Source: Dastarcus helophoroides
Taxonomy: Eukaryota; Arthropoda; Insecta; Coleoptera; Bothrideridae
DNA: 64,000 nt
NCBI GenBank assembly: GCA_028583605.1
Contig: CM053337.1
Location: 28,134,162 to 28,198,161 of the forward strand
Direction of reading: 5' to 3'
In this document: piece after piece, positions 10,496 through 21,420 of the stretch
Layout of the letters: each line of letters starts with the position of its first letter
How positions within the stretch are numbered: position 1 is the first letter of the stretch
Translations under genes and position numbers: made by a program
The notes under the pieces: generated by a model
The model's input: only the letters and a program-made list of their open reading frames with translations
Database searches by the model: none
Told to the model about the DNA's origin: nothing

Positions 10496-10593
10496 TATAG
10501 AAGAAGGGGTCTCCATAGACAGAAGTCATCGCTGTGTCAAGCTGAACCGCGCCTGTCTTGTGTGTCTCAAGAATGTTGCCCTTGGGGGGATCA
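10496..10593 (-). pseudogene. LINE ORF2 C-terminal fragment, second half (copy C)
   Basis: Continues the LINE alignment that stopped at 8337. CTATAGAAGAAGGGGTCTCC matches CTATAGAAAAAAGAGTCTCC at 28195. The words AGACAGAAGTCATC, CTGTGTCAAGCTG and CTCAAGAATGTTGCCCTTGG follow in the same order as in copy A, with one internal deletion of about 20 bases. The element ends (5' truncated) at about 10593. Confidence 0.75.
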
Positions 10594-10699
10594 GATCTAA
10601 CTGATAGATCTGGTTCCCTAGGAACTATCCTGGGAGCATTTCCCAGAAAAGTTCTTTTTTCTTCTTAACACGAAAGAAGGTAAATTTTGAACTGCAGCT

Positions 10700-11190
10700 G
10701 TTACAAAAAAAGCATACCTAGACAGAAAATCTTTATGAATTTCTTTAAAACTCTCTAAACTTTAAACTAAAGGCTTGAAGACTCTTCCAACTTTTATTTA
10801 AGAATTAGGAGGTCTTAAAACTTTGGCAGTTTTAGTATTTTTCTAGATATAAATATCGATTACTACGATTTCGAAACTGAATTCGGAATACTTGTGAATT
10901 GCTTTAAAAAAACCAAAACTTCGACCTGAAGATTTAAAAGCTTCTGTAACTTTGATCTACATTCTTAGAAGGCCTCAGAACTTTGATATATACTATCAAG
11001 ACTGCTGACCTTTCAAAACTCAAATCAGGAATAAGAATACTTCGTGAATCGCTTAGAAGCTCCAGAAATGTTGACATAGAAGTTTGAAGTATTTTGCAAG
11101 TTTGATATTCAGATTTAAAAGGTTTCAGTACTTAAATAACTAGATTAACAAAAAAATAAAGGGTTACTGACAATTCGAACCTAAAATTAA
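10700..11190. repeat. Degenerate tandem repeat, period about 158 bp
   Basis: Anchors such as GAAGACTCTTCCAACTTT (about 10770), GAAGATTTAAAAGCTTCTGTAAC (about 10928) and GAAGTATTTTGCAAGTTTGA (about 11088) are 158-160 bases apart, with an AAAAGGCTTCAGAACTTTG-like word following each. The copies are strongly diverged. More of the same repeat lies beyond the inserted foldback (11490-11735, anchor CCTGAAGACTTTTACAAG). Confidence 0.55.
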
Positions 11191-11207
11191 TTACTAAAAG
11201 ATATTAA

Positions 11208-11432
11208 TTCTTCCGAGACTAGACCGTGTCAAAGAGCTACTAGAGGTGTTCAATGTTTTGCTCACCAATCCAAACACAAGAACTTTGGGAATAAAGGAAG
11301 AAAAAAGAAAACATATTCGATATATCAGAGCATTTGGTTATTTCTATTTTTTTTTTCTTTTGTTCCTCTAGGTTCGTTAGCAAAACATCGAACACGTTTA
11401 GTAATTCTTTGACGTGGTCCAATGCCAGAAGA
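11208..11432. repeat. Foldback element family F2, small diverged copy
   Basis: The left arm (TTCTTCCGAGACTAGACC, then GTGTCAAAGAGCTACTAG and GTGTTC) and the right arm (AACACGTTTAGTAATTC, then TTTGACGTGGTCCAATGCC) are inverted copies. Both match the arms of the large element at 36795-37431. The interior is shortened and the hammerhead-like word is eroded. It sits inside the 158-bp repeat array, dividing it. Confidence 0.7.
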
Positions 11433-11489
11433 TGTGTCTTTTACTGACTCAGCTTAGAAGATTTCATAACCCTAAAATTGATAAAGTCA

Positions 11490-11735
11490 AAATCAGATAT
11501 AGTTTGTAAACCTCTTAGGATCATTTGAAATTTCAATCTGAATACTATAATTTGCAGACTTGGAAGGCATAGAACTTTGGTGATTTACATAATGAAACAA
11601 AGGGATTAACATTTCTAAACTAAAAACAGGCAAAGGGCTTATAAACTCTTAAAAGTTCCATCTGGAAGCCTGAAGACTTTTACAAGTTTGATGTACAAAA
11701 GGCTTCAGAATGTTAATAATTTTAACATATTTCTA
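11490..11735. repeat. Continuation of the 158-bp degenerate repeat
   Basis: AAGGCATAGAACTTTGGTGA, GGAAGCCTGAAGACTTTTAC and AAAAGGCTTCAGAA repeat the anchors of 10700-11190 after the inserted foldback. No gene. Confidence 0.45.
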
Positions 11736-11739
11736 GTTT

Positions 11740-12195
11740 CTATACTCTGTTCACCCAATAGATATAGCGAGACCACTCCCATGAATAAAGCGCGCCGTAT
11801 TTGAATAAATTATTTCTATTGGTTGTATTTGAAAATCCCACATCACACACACCAAAATAAGTTTGATTGGTCACGTCATTAAAAAGTTGAATTTTAGTGA
11901 CAATTATAACCAAATAAGTTTCGTTTTTCGTACTATTCAGTTATAAAACTATTGGCTTGAAGGATCCATTGTGCAAGGGAAATGGTCTTATAATTGCACA
12001 CAAAGGATCACAGGAGAATTTTTTTAAGGATATAATAATATAACGATTTATTAATTTTTTATACAATTCTATTTGAATTTATTTTCTATAATTGTTTTAC
12101 TACCACATTTCATCATTATTCCTTTATATCGTGTGAACCTATCTTTTTTTAAGGGGAAGTGGCCTAACTATATCTATTGTGTGAATAGAGTATAG
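11740..12195. mobile_element. MITE-like DNA element with about 40-bp terminal inverted repeats
   Basis: The left end reads CTATACTCTGTTCACCCAAT, then AGATATAG-CGAGACCACT. The right end, reverse-complemented, reads CTATACTCTATTCACACAAT, then AGATATAG-TTAGGCCACT. The 456-bp interior is AT-rich with no transposase fragment, so it is non-autonomous. The flanks do not show a clear target duplication, and the superfamily is not assigned. Confidence 0.75.
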
Positions 12196-12444
12196 ATACA
12201 AATAAAGAAAAAAAAAGAAACTTAGAATCATTGTCAAAATGACACATGTCATTCGAAATACGACTTATTGCTCTATCATTGTAATTGCTGTAGCTCTGTA
12301 AACTTCATTTTTGTGAATCTTAATTCATTTGAAATGGAATGTCAAGTTGACAAAATTGATCATTTTCGGCACTTGTTCTGATCGAAACAAAAAGGAACCA
12401 TTCAATCTGTTCCAGAAATTTGTCATATATGGTGATGACAACAA
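12196..12444. other. Stretch without a recognisable gene
   Basis: AT-rich sequence between the MITE and the RTE tail. Part may be a further, unrecognisable portion of the RTE element. Confidence 0.35.
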
Positions 12445-12970
12445 ATAAAATCAAGAATTAGTCAAGCTAGAGCTGCCTTTGTAGGGATGAAAAAGATTCC
12501 ATATGGACATGAACTAAACATTGATCTTAGAATCAGAATGGTCAGGTGTTATGTCTTTTATGTTCTCTTATATAGAGTGGAATCATGGACCCTAACAGAA
12601 GATACCATGAAGCGGCTTAAAGCATTTGAAATGTGGTCATACAGATGCATGCTGAGGATAAGCTGGATGGACCACGTCACTAACTAGAGGTCCTGAACAG
12701 AATGAAGAAGGATAAAGAAATTGTAAACACAGTGAAGATTCGAATGCTGTCTTATTTTGGCCATATCATGAGACATCTGTAGGTTTATAACATGTTGCGT
12801 TTCATCATGCAGGGAAAAGTTGATGGAAGGCATGAACCTGGTAGACGAAGAACATTCTGGTTTAGAAACCCAAGATAATGGTTCGGACTGACAAGTCAGC
12901 TTTTCAGAACAGCTATAAAATAATGATAGCCAACATCCGTTAAACGGATAAGAAGAAGAAGATGGTGATG
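12445..12970 (+). pseudogene. RTE-like LINE, C-terminal tail of ORF2
   Basis: The plus strand encodes SQARAAFVGMKKI, RIRMVRCYVFYVLLY, VESWTLTEDTMKRLKAFEM and MLRISWMDHVTN, the conserved tail that follows the reverse transcriptase in insect RTE-type LINEs. After a stop near 12687 shifted frames continue with KDKEIVNTVKI, LSYFGHI and GKVDGRR-like residues (partly mutated). The 3' end is an AAGAAGAAGAAGATGG microsatellite, usual for RTE elements. No RT core is present: the copy is 5' truncated, as expected from incomplete reverse transcription. Confidence 0.85.
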
Positions 12971-13254
12971 ATGTGATGAACGAACGAACGTAGATGGTTT
13001 TAGAGTTAAGTAAATTAAAAGCTTGATTGGATGCGTTTTTCTAGTCAAAACTGGAAGAGGTAAAAATAGAAGAGGCATCAAGGAACTTGCTGGATATTAG
13101 GAGGTCATAAATAACGATGGAAGAGATATCACTGATTAGCCTGTTTTATTTCTAGAGTTAAAAACAAAATATCCTAAACCCAACAAAATCATCATCCTGT
13201 TAATAGAATATTCTGAAACTTAAATCTGAAGATGGCATTGACACTGACCAAGAT
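12971..13254. other. Stretch without a recognisable gene
   Basis: Unique-looking sequence between an RTE tail and a foldback copy. Nothing recognised except a CTGAAGATGGCATTGAC word near 13221 that recalls the foldback core. Confidence 0.35.
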
Positions 13255-13420
13255 TGGTCTAGATCATCTACAAAAATTGAAAAACAAATATTGTCTCCTG
13301 AAACACGTTAGACCAACTTTGTTGTGTTTTTTAATCTTTCTTGATTTCAGGGGACAATATATCTCAATTTTTGAAGATAACCAAGGACCAGTCCGTTCCA
13401 CCAAAACTAGATCGTCTAGG
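13255..13420. repeat. Foldback element family F1, copy c
   Basis: The right arm is complete: TTTCAGGGGACAATATATC, CAATTTTTGAAGATAACC, AAGGACCAGTCCGTTCCACC. The left arm is partial (CAAAAATTGAAAAACAAAT, then GTCTCCTGAAAC). Only TTAGACCAACTTTGTTGTG remains of the centre, so the hammerhead-like core has been lost. Confidence 0.7.
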
Positions 13421-14652
13421 AAATCAAGCTGTTGTCCAGAATCTAAATTGAATATCGACATGTCCCGGCATTTTAGAGAAACTAATTACCCAAAAGTATC
13501 CACCCTCATGTTGTCCCGAAACTATTTATCGTTTTAGTGACACCAGCTTGTTGCAGTCATCAAGTTTGCTTTTGCTGGTGTGATGATTTTTATTTTCGAG
13601 ACGAGGAAGTTTTTCCAGTCTTCAAACTTCATCACAAATCATAAAATTTTTATTTTCTCTTGTCCAGGAATTACTTCAAATAAAGTGCGCAACCCCACCA
13701 GAAGACTTACAAATTTGATCTGCACCGTCAAAACTTTAAATACTTTTGGTGCTAATATTTCAAAACTAAGCAAAGTTCGTGATTCGATTAGAAAAATTAA
13801 CAATCTCTTACAATCCCAGTATCAAGAGATAGTACATCAAGACGTTATCTTAGAAATTAAGCTAAATTGATAACTCATAACACTGATGACTGATGGAGGA
13901 TGGAGAATCAAATTAGTGGAGTCGGATTCACTTCCAGATGTAACCGAATTCACTCCCCCAGACAATCGTCTAACGACCAATTAATGAACTTAAAGAGGCT
14001 CCAAAGTTTACTCCAACTCTTTTTACTGTGGATATCGAAAAGCTACTCATATAGCTATTAAAGTTATTTCCTAGCAGTAATAGTTGTTTTCATTTGGTAC
14101 CGAAAAATTCAAGAACTTTGCCTGTCTTGAATACAACAGAAGAAATGGAACAGAAGAAAAGATACATTATAAATTTCCTAACATAGACTTTTATGAAATA
14201 CTACTTAGAATACTCAAAGTGTAGCCCTAATCCCAAACTGAATCTAAAGCCGGAGTCAAACCAAAACAGTGGCAGATATAAAATTGACTGTTATAACAGT
14301 ATAACTCATATGCACTATTAGGTGTGAATATGAACTATTATAACAGTTGAGCTTCAACTTCTCTTATGATCTGACTCCAGGTTAACAAATCCCTAAGTCT
14401 ATCAGTCTGTGCACTAGAATATTACTTTTTGTTTTTATAGGTTTAAGTTAGGTGGTTTAGAGTTTATATTTCTTAAGTGATAAAGGCTGCTTAGCCCACC
14501 AACACACCAGTTTTGCTGCCAGTCCTAAACCTAGACGAAGAGTGGTTAACTTGTGTAAAATAAACGCAAGTATTCATTACGGATGATTTACGTAATGCAT
14601 CATTAAGTCATGGGGAGAGAATTTGGTATATACCTTTTCCAAGGGCAGATAG
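13421..14652. other. Gene-poor stretch with a weak open frame
   Basis: AT-rich but not satellite-like. A 96-codon frame at 13580-13870 (plus) follows a TCTCTTGTCCAG acceptor-like word at about 13665 and encodes TRRLTNLICTVKTLNTFG and then SKLSKVRDSIRKINNLL. No family was recognised and it is not bounded by a donor. The rest holds no supported feature. Confidence 0.3.
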
Positions 14653-14964
14653 TTTACTTCGGACGGGAGTGAACTCGTAGCCGCACAATTAAATGTACCT
14701 GAATCATTTGGTTCTTATCAATTTCATTTCTTAGAAACCAAACTGATAACCAATATATCTGATGAGGAATCAAATGTTCGTAAACATTTGGGTTTTCATT
14801 AGGTTAATGATTTAAGCAAATTTGTCCTGAAACTATCAAGACCACAATCTAAATTATATAAAAAAATTCAGTTAATGGTACTAGCTGAACTATGTAATGA
14901 TCTTGAAGAGATCATTTACAAGATTCTTAACATTATATCTATACATAAAAGAAGACATAACTGA
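14653..14964 (+). pseudogene. Unidentified protein fragment with one internal stop
   Basis: A 104-codon frame between TAG (14650) and TGA (14962) is open apart from one TAG at 14800-14802. It has no long initiation context and no satellite-like composition. Notable segments are SELVAAQLNVPESFGSYQF and, after the stop, LSKFVLKLSRPQSKLYKKIQ followed by LMVLAELCNDLEEII. The second is an amphipathic helix pattern that faintly recalls the BESS motif of insect MADF proteins, but this is only a resemblance. It is either a decayed transposon or gene fragment, or chance. Confidence 0.3.
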
Positions 14965-15386
14965 ATGAACAACATAAAAGTGTTCAAGGTAACTTAAGAG
15001 CTCAGTAATTGGGTTTCCTGCTGTTAGGGAATTGACCAATAAATAGTATCTAATGGCCATGATAACAACAACCAGTTGCTAGGAGTGGGTGGAAGAAGCT
15101 TCCCTTGGTACAGAAAAAGATGCATACCAACAACAATTCTGAAATTCATCATGACAGAAAGTCTTAAAGCGACAGAACCAAACATTATTGCTGGGTCAAA
15201 AAGCAGTCCTCACTCATCTTGACAGAATGTTCTGTATAGATCAAAACAAACCACTGTCTATGCCGCTCATTGTGGTGAATGTAGGTTCCCACTTAAAATG
15301 TTTCTATGGGTTTTGAACTAAATATTCGCTCCGCCTAATTTGTACCAACAAGAATCAATAGGGATCAAATCAGTCAGAAGTACTCA
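14965..15386. other. Stretch without a recognisable gene (intron side of the exon at 15388)
   Basis: AT-rich unique sequence. Read on the minus strand it is the beginning of the intron that follows the donor at 15387. Confidence 0.4.
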
Positions 15387-15387
15387 C

Positions 15388-15441
15388 CACTGGACTCTCC
15401 TCTCCCACTTCGCTCTCCCGTTCTTGGGGGTCCATCTCCAT
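15388..15441 (-). CDS. First coding exon of an unidentified host gene (partial)
   Basis: On the minus strand, GCCATGG (ATG at 15441) has a good initiation context and opens an 18-codon frame MEMDPQERESEVGEESPV. It ends at 15388 and is followed directly by GTGAGTACT, a near-consensus splice donor (GT at 15387-15386), phase 0. The peptide is acidic and too short to identify. The frame is also open upstream for about 35 codons to a TGA, without an ATG, which fits a 5' UTR. CpG-rich DNA lies only on the upstream side. Further exons would lie at lower coordinates on the minus strand; none could be recognised among the repeats. Confidence 0.5.
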
Positions 15442-15805
15442 GGCGTAAACGGGAACAGGTTCTCGGTTTTTCACGCGAATTTTGAAAGATTGTCTCGGCA
15501 GAATGCCCTTAAAGCACTCCGCGCACCTCACAACCAAAATTGATCAAAATGAGAATTCGAGCCGATTTCACTCGTCCGAAACGCACACGAAACGGGCGCA
15601 CAATAACAACAACAAAACACAAATATAGGTTAGATCGATCATAAATCGCTGTTCATCAACACCTGAAGACGACCTGAAGTTACACAGAACGACGCCGAAT
15701 CGGGTCTCTGGACCCGGTCGAAGGAAGCCGGCGCGAAAGCGTGCTGTTCCCCTTCTTTTGTTTTCTGCGTACCAATGGGATGGTCAGGTGGAGCTTATAA
15801 AGTGG
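15442..15805 (-). promoter_or_regulatory. CpG-rich 5' UTR and candidate promoter
   Basis: Local composition rises to ordinary GC content with many CpG and CGAA words, a sharp contrast to its surroundings. On the minus strand a TATA-like CACTTTATAAGC occurs at about 15794-15804, followed by an ATTGG (inverted CCAAT-type) word at about 15770. About 330 bases of leader then precede the ATG at 15441. These are the expected parts of an insect core promoter, but no transcript evidence is available. Confidence 0.4.
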
Positions 15806-16959
15806 CGGGGCGGAACTTGGCTTATTCCGTATATAATGATACGCTTTTTATAGCCGGCATTATCCAATCGCTCTTGCATTATTCTAAAACTTGATTGATT
15901 TGTATTTTTTTGTAGTTGAGACCTGAAATTTAGTTGATGAATAATTAAAATTTTTTTTTGTTTTTTATAAACTGTAAGCTTTGATAACTGATATACCTAA
16001 AGTCCTTATTTTTGGGCTTATACCTATTACAAGATAAAATTGTTACTATCTAGGTACCTTGTTTTTATTTATATGACAATCCTCGTATAACTAATTATTT
16101 TTGTTACTGTCTACTTTGTAAACGTTCTACATTTTGCATTTCACGGCTTCAGTTATAGTCTTTGTCATGACCGAGTTCTAATATACTTAGACATCCAATA
16201 CTTTGTTAACGATCCTCTAATTAATAACAATTTTACGGATTAATGGTAATTATATCTTTAAAACTCAAAGGGTTTCTCCTCTTCACTAGTCTTTGAATGT
16301 TTAGAGATCAAATATTTCTGAGCTCAATTCAAAATCTGAATATTTTTCAAAATATCTTTGAGTAGGGAGGGGATGCCCCCCCCCTCCCCATTGTAAGTGG
16401 TAACAGATGCAAAGCGCTCTTTTGAGTATTTTCAGAAGTGATCTTGTGAAACTACATATCTATATCAGGACCCGTCCTAAGAGGGGTCAATCCGGGCGTA
16501 CTTGGAGGGGGATATTGGGATTTGGTTCGGTAATTTTAATAACCGCCCTCTGATTAATGCAATCTTCAGTGCTATTCCTTTGAGTGGCGTGGCTAGCAGG
16601 AAGCAGTATTGTGCAGTGCACAAGGGCCGTTCTGGGTAAAGAGCCTTCTCTCAGTTTTTTCTTAGACCCAATTTAGAATGCACATTGTTTGTTTACATAA
16701 ATATCTCAACAGTAAATTTAAAGCCATCGGCACTTTGAAGAGCATTTGGGGAACTAAGTCAACAAAAAACTCGAAATTCATAAGATACAGGGTTACAGAC
16801 AGAGTGATTCACATAAAACTACAACCGACCTAGAAGTCTCTTATTTTATTCGATTTTTTTTTGACATTTCGTTTCATTAATTTGTCATCTATCTTGTTCA
16901 GAAGACTAATATGCAGCAACATTTTAAAATGGTAACGTATTATAAATTTATAATATCAT
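15806..16959. other. Intergenic stretch; possible DNA-transposon end
   Basis: AT-rich unique DNA, with a G-rich, C-rich island at 16365-16660 (GGGAGGGGATGCCCCCCCCC, GAGGGGTCAATCCGGGCG, GTGCAGTGCACAAGGGCC). Similar GGGG/CCCC-paired islands near 39955, 48520 and 48920 suggest fragments of one DNA transposon family, not defined further. No gene. Confidence 0.35.
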
Positions 16960-17270
16960 AATAATATCAAAAATTTCAAAAAAAAATATAAAAAATTACC
17001 CTTTTCAAAGAAAAATAAAATTTACAAAGAAATCAAAATTCGTAGTATAGAAATAAAAAAATTGAGAGTGAAAAACTCTTGCACCTACATTTTCAGCAAA
17101 AAACAGAATTTTTCAGACGAAAACGACTACAAAAAAAAATCGAAATTCCAAGCATCAAAATTTTTAAAAAAACAAAATTTCAGAAAAGATCAAAATTCCG
17201 AAAAAAGTTGAAACTTCGGAAAAGTCCCATTTGTAAAAAAGCCAAAATTTAAAAATATCGAAGGTTGAGT
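16960..17270. repeat. AT-rich degenerate repeat, A-rich polarity
   Basis: AAAAAAGTTGAAACTTCGG and GATCAAAATTCCG words on the plus strand. The polarity flips to T-rich at about 17250-17290. Confidence 0.7.
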
Positions 17271-20200
17271 TTTTATGATAATGACGAGTGATGGTTAAAT
17301 TTTTCTCAAAATTTCGATCTTTTCAGAATTTCAACTTTATCCAAAATTTCGATTTTTTGAAAATTTTACCTTTCAAAAGTTCAACTGAAAATTTCGAGTT
17401 TGTTAATAATTTCGACACTTTCATAAAAGTTACTTTTGGAAAACTCTAGATTTCTTTGAAAATTTGACAATGGAAATTTTTAATAATGCCGTGTTTTTTG
17501 AAAGGTTGGATTTCAATTTTATTACAAAATTTAGACTTTTTTCGTTATGTTTAAATTTTGACTTTTCCGAATATTTATATATACTGTTTTGAAAATTTTC
17601 ATATTTTATAAAAATTTCGACTTTTCGGTGTTTTGTTTTTTTTTGTAAATCTTTTTGAAAATTTTGAAATTTTTTTAAAAATTGTCATCCCTTGAAAATT
17701 CTTACTTTTTCTGAAAATGTAAAATTTTTTAAAGCTGAATTTTTTACAAATTTTGAATTCTTAAATTTTAGACTTTTTTCAAAATTTTACCTTTTTTAAA
17801 ATTTTATTTTAATTATAATTTTTTTATTGAAAATTTCGATTCCTAATAAATTCATATATTTTTTTAAATGTCTACCAATTTTCAAAATTTCGAATTTTTT
17901 TGCACTTTCGATTTCTTTAAATCGGAGACGTTTTTGTAAAACGTCGACTTCTTTTAAATTTTCGACTATTTCTCGATTTTTTCTGAAAAATTCGCCATTT
18001 TCTAATTTTCGAGCTTCTTTCATAATTTTTGTTTCTTTTTTTGAAAATCTTAACCTATTATGAAAATTTTAATTTTTTGAAAATTCTTGTCTAAAATTTT
18101 TACTTTTAAAAAAAAATGTTCGACTTTGCTTTAAACTTTTAGCTATCAAAAATTTAAACTTTTTCCGAAGTTTTTTTAACTTTCCAATATTTCGACTTTT
18201 GAAAATTTCGATCTATCTAATAATTTTGGGTTTTTTCCAATAATTTGGCTTCGAAAATTTTGGCTTTTAATAAAAATTTGACTAAACATTTGCCGACTTT
18301 TCAAAATTTTTTCATAATTTTCAAATGTTTTGAATGTGTCGACTTTTTTAAAGTTTTAACATCTTTTTAATTTCGCCTCTGAAATTTCGACTTTTTTGAA
18401 AATCTTTTTTCCAAATTTTGGCATTTTTTAAAATTCAAAAATTTTCGAAAATTTTTGCCGCAATTTCAAATTTTCAGGTTTTTTTAACAGTTCGTTTATT
18501 CTTCATAATTTAGAAAAATATCAAAATTTCGCAAAAATTTTAATATTTGTACTTGTTTTTTTTTAATTTTGAACTCTTCTTAAATCTGGACTTTTATGAA
18601 TTTTTGAGTTTTTTAAATTCCCACTTTATTATTGAAAATTTCGGGTTTTTTAAATGTTGGAATTTTTTTTGAGTCAGACATTTCTTAAAACTTTTTTGAA
18701 ATTTTCGACAATTTCGTGAAATTTCAATTTTTTTTAAAATTTCTAATCAATATTCAACTTTTTCCAAAATTTTACCTTTTTTTTAAATGTCTACCAATTT
18801 TCAAAATTTCGGATTCTATTGCAGTTTCGATTTCTTTAATTTGGAGACATTTTTATAAAACGTCGACTTTTTAAAATTTTCGACTATTTCCCGATTTTTT
18901 CTGATAATTTGGCCATTTTTTAATTTTCGAGCCTTCAAAACTTTTATGTTTTTTTTGAAAATCTTGACCTAGTACGAAAATTTTAATTTTTTGAGAATTC
19001 CCTCCTAAAATTTTAACTTTTAAAAAAAAATTCGACTTTGCTTCAAACTTTTAATTATCAAAAATTTAAACTTTTTCCAAAATTTTCTGATGATTTTGGC
19101 TTTTTTTCAATAATTTGGCTTCGAAAATTTTGGGTTTTATTAAAAGGTTGACTGAAAATTTGCCAATTTTTCAAAATGTTAACTTTTTCAAAAGTTTGAA
19201 TGATTAAAAACCGCCATTTTTTCATAATTTTCAAATCTTTTAAATGTGTCGACTTTTTCAAAGTTTTGATTTTTTTTTAATTTCGACTCTGAAATTTCGA
19301 GCTTAAAAATCTTTTTTCCAAATTTTGGCACTTTTTAAAATTTAAATATTTTAGACAACTTTTGCCGCATTCTCAAATTTTCAGGTTTTTTTAATAGTTC
19401 GTCTATTCTTCAAAATTTAGAAAAATATCAAAATTTCACCAAAATTTTAATATTTGGACTTGGTTTTTTTTTACTGTTTTTAAATATAGACTTTTTTGAA
19501 TTTTTGAGTTTTTTAAATTCCCACTTTATTATTGAAAATTTCGGGTTTTTTAATTATTGGAATTTTTTTTAAGTCAGACATTTTCTAAAACTTTTTTAAA
19601 ATTTTCGACAATTTTGCAAAATTTCAAATGTTTCTAAAAATTTCTATTCAATATTCAACTTTTTCCACAATTGTACCTTTTTTGAATGTCTACCAATTTT
19701 CAAAATTTCGAATCTCTTTGCAGTTTTGATTTCTTTAAATCGGAGACATTTTTATAAATCGTCGACTTTTTTAAAATTTTCGACTATTTCTCGATTTTTT
19801 CTGATAATTTGGCCATTTTTTAATTTTCGAGCTTCATTCAAAATTTTTGTTTTTTTTTTTGAAAATCTCGACTTTTCATGAAAATTTTAATTTTTTGAAA
19901 GGCTTTTATTAAAAGTTTGAATAAACATTTGCCAACTTTTCAAAATTTTAACTTTTTCGAAATTTTGAATAATTAAAAAGTTGCCATTTTTTCATAATTT
20001 TCAAATGTTTTGAATGTGTCGACTTTTTCAAAGTTTTGACATTTTTTTAATTTCGACTCTGAAATTTCGACTTTATTGAAATTTTTTTTCCAAATTTTGG
20101 CATTTTTTGAAATTTAAAAATTTTCAAAAATTTTTGCCGCATTCCCAAATTTTTAGGTTTTTTAATAGTTCGCCTATTCTTCAAAATTTAGAAAAATATC

Positions 20201-21420
20201 AAAATTTTAATATTTTTTTTTAATTTTTTAGTTTTTTAAATTCCCACTTTATTATTGAAAATTTAGGGTTTTTTAAATGTTTTAACTATCAAAAATTTAA
20301 ACATTTTCCAAAATTTTAACTTTCCAATATTTCGACCTTTGAAAATTTGGATTTATCTCATAATTTTGGCTTTTGTTCAATAATTTGGCTTCGAAAATGT
20401 TGGCTTTTATGAAAAGTTTGACTGAAAATTTGCCAATTTTTCAAAAGTTTGAATAATTAAAATATCGCCATTTTTTCATAATTTTCAAATCTTTTGAATG
20501 TGTCGACTTTTTCAAAGTTTTGATATTTTTTTAATTGAATAATAATTTAATTTAACTGACATTTTTTCCAAATTTTGGCTGCATTCTTAAATTTTCAGGT
20601 TTTTTTAATTGTTCATCTATTTTTTAAAATTTAGAAAAATATCAAAATTTAACCAACATTTTAATATTTGGACTTGGTATTTTTTTAACTCTTCTTAAAT
20701 AGGGACTTTTTTGAATTTTTGAGTTTTTTAAATTCCCACTTCATTATTGAAAACTTCGGTTTTTTCAATGTTGGATTTTTTTTTGAAATTTTAGCGGTTT
20801 TTTCAAATTTAAAATTCTTTTAAAATTATAAAAATTTTGAACTAATTTTTTTAAGTCAGACATTTTCTTAAACTTTTTTTTTGTCGTGTTTTTTGAAAGG
20901 TTGGATTTCAATGTTATTGCAAAATTTACAAAATCCCGCCTTTTTTCGTTATTTTTAAGTTTTGTCTTTTCCGAAGATCTACGCATATTGCTTCGAAAAT
21001 TTCGATATTTTTTACAAATTTTCATCCCTTGAAAATTCTTACTTTTTCTGAAAATGTAGAATTTTTAAAAACTGAACTTTTTTAAAAATTTTGACTTCTT
21101 AAATTTTCAAATTTTCTCAAAATTTTACTTTTCATAAAAAGTTTTTTTACAATAATTTTTCTACTGAAAATGTTGGTTGTTAATAAATGAATTCGACTAT
21201 TTTTTTTAAATGCCTACCATTTTTTAAAAATGCAGGCTTAACCTTCAAATATTATTTTTTTTTCGAATTTTCGACTTTAATCTCAAAATTTTGATTTTTT
21301 CTAGGGAGTGTAAGCTTCAAACAAAATTCCAAATTTAAAAAAAAATGTCGGGAAAAAATCGGATATTTAAGTTCAAATAAAAATTACAAGATTTATAGAA
21401 AAAATTAGAGAATAAACTCG
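17271..21420. repeat. AT-rich degenerate repeat block, T-rich polarity, with higher-order periodicity
   Basis: Cores such as TTTTCAAAATTTCGACTTTT fill the block without interruption. The anchor TGTCTACCAATTTTCAAAAT occurs at about 17868, 18787 and 19686 (spacing 919 and 899), with a related TGCCTACCAT near 21210. GTGTTTTTTGAAAGGTTGG occurs at about 17491 and 20885, giving an outer spacing of about 3.4 kb. The block is thus a nested higher-order repeat. No gene is supported on either strand. Confidence 0.85.

Noticed and set aside
17796..18063. Overlapping open frames on both strands in the T-rich block
   Set aside because: Both translate the same repeat; open on two strands at once because of composition.
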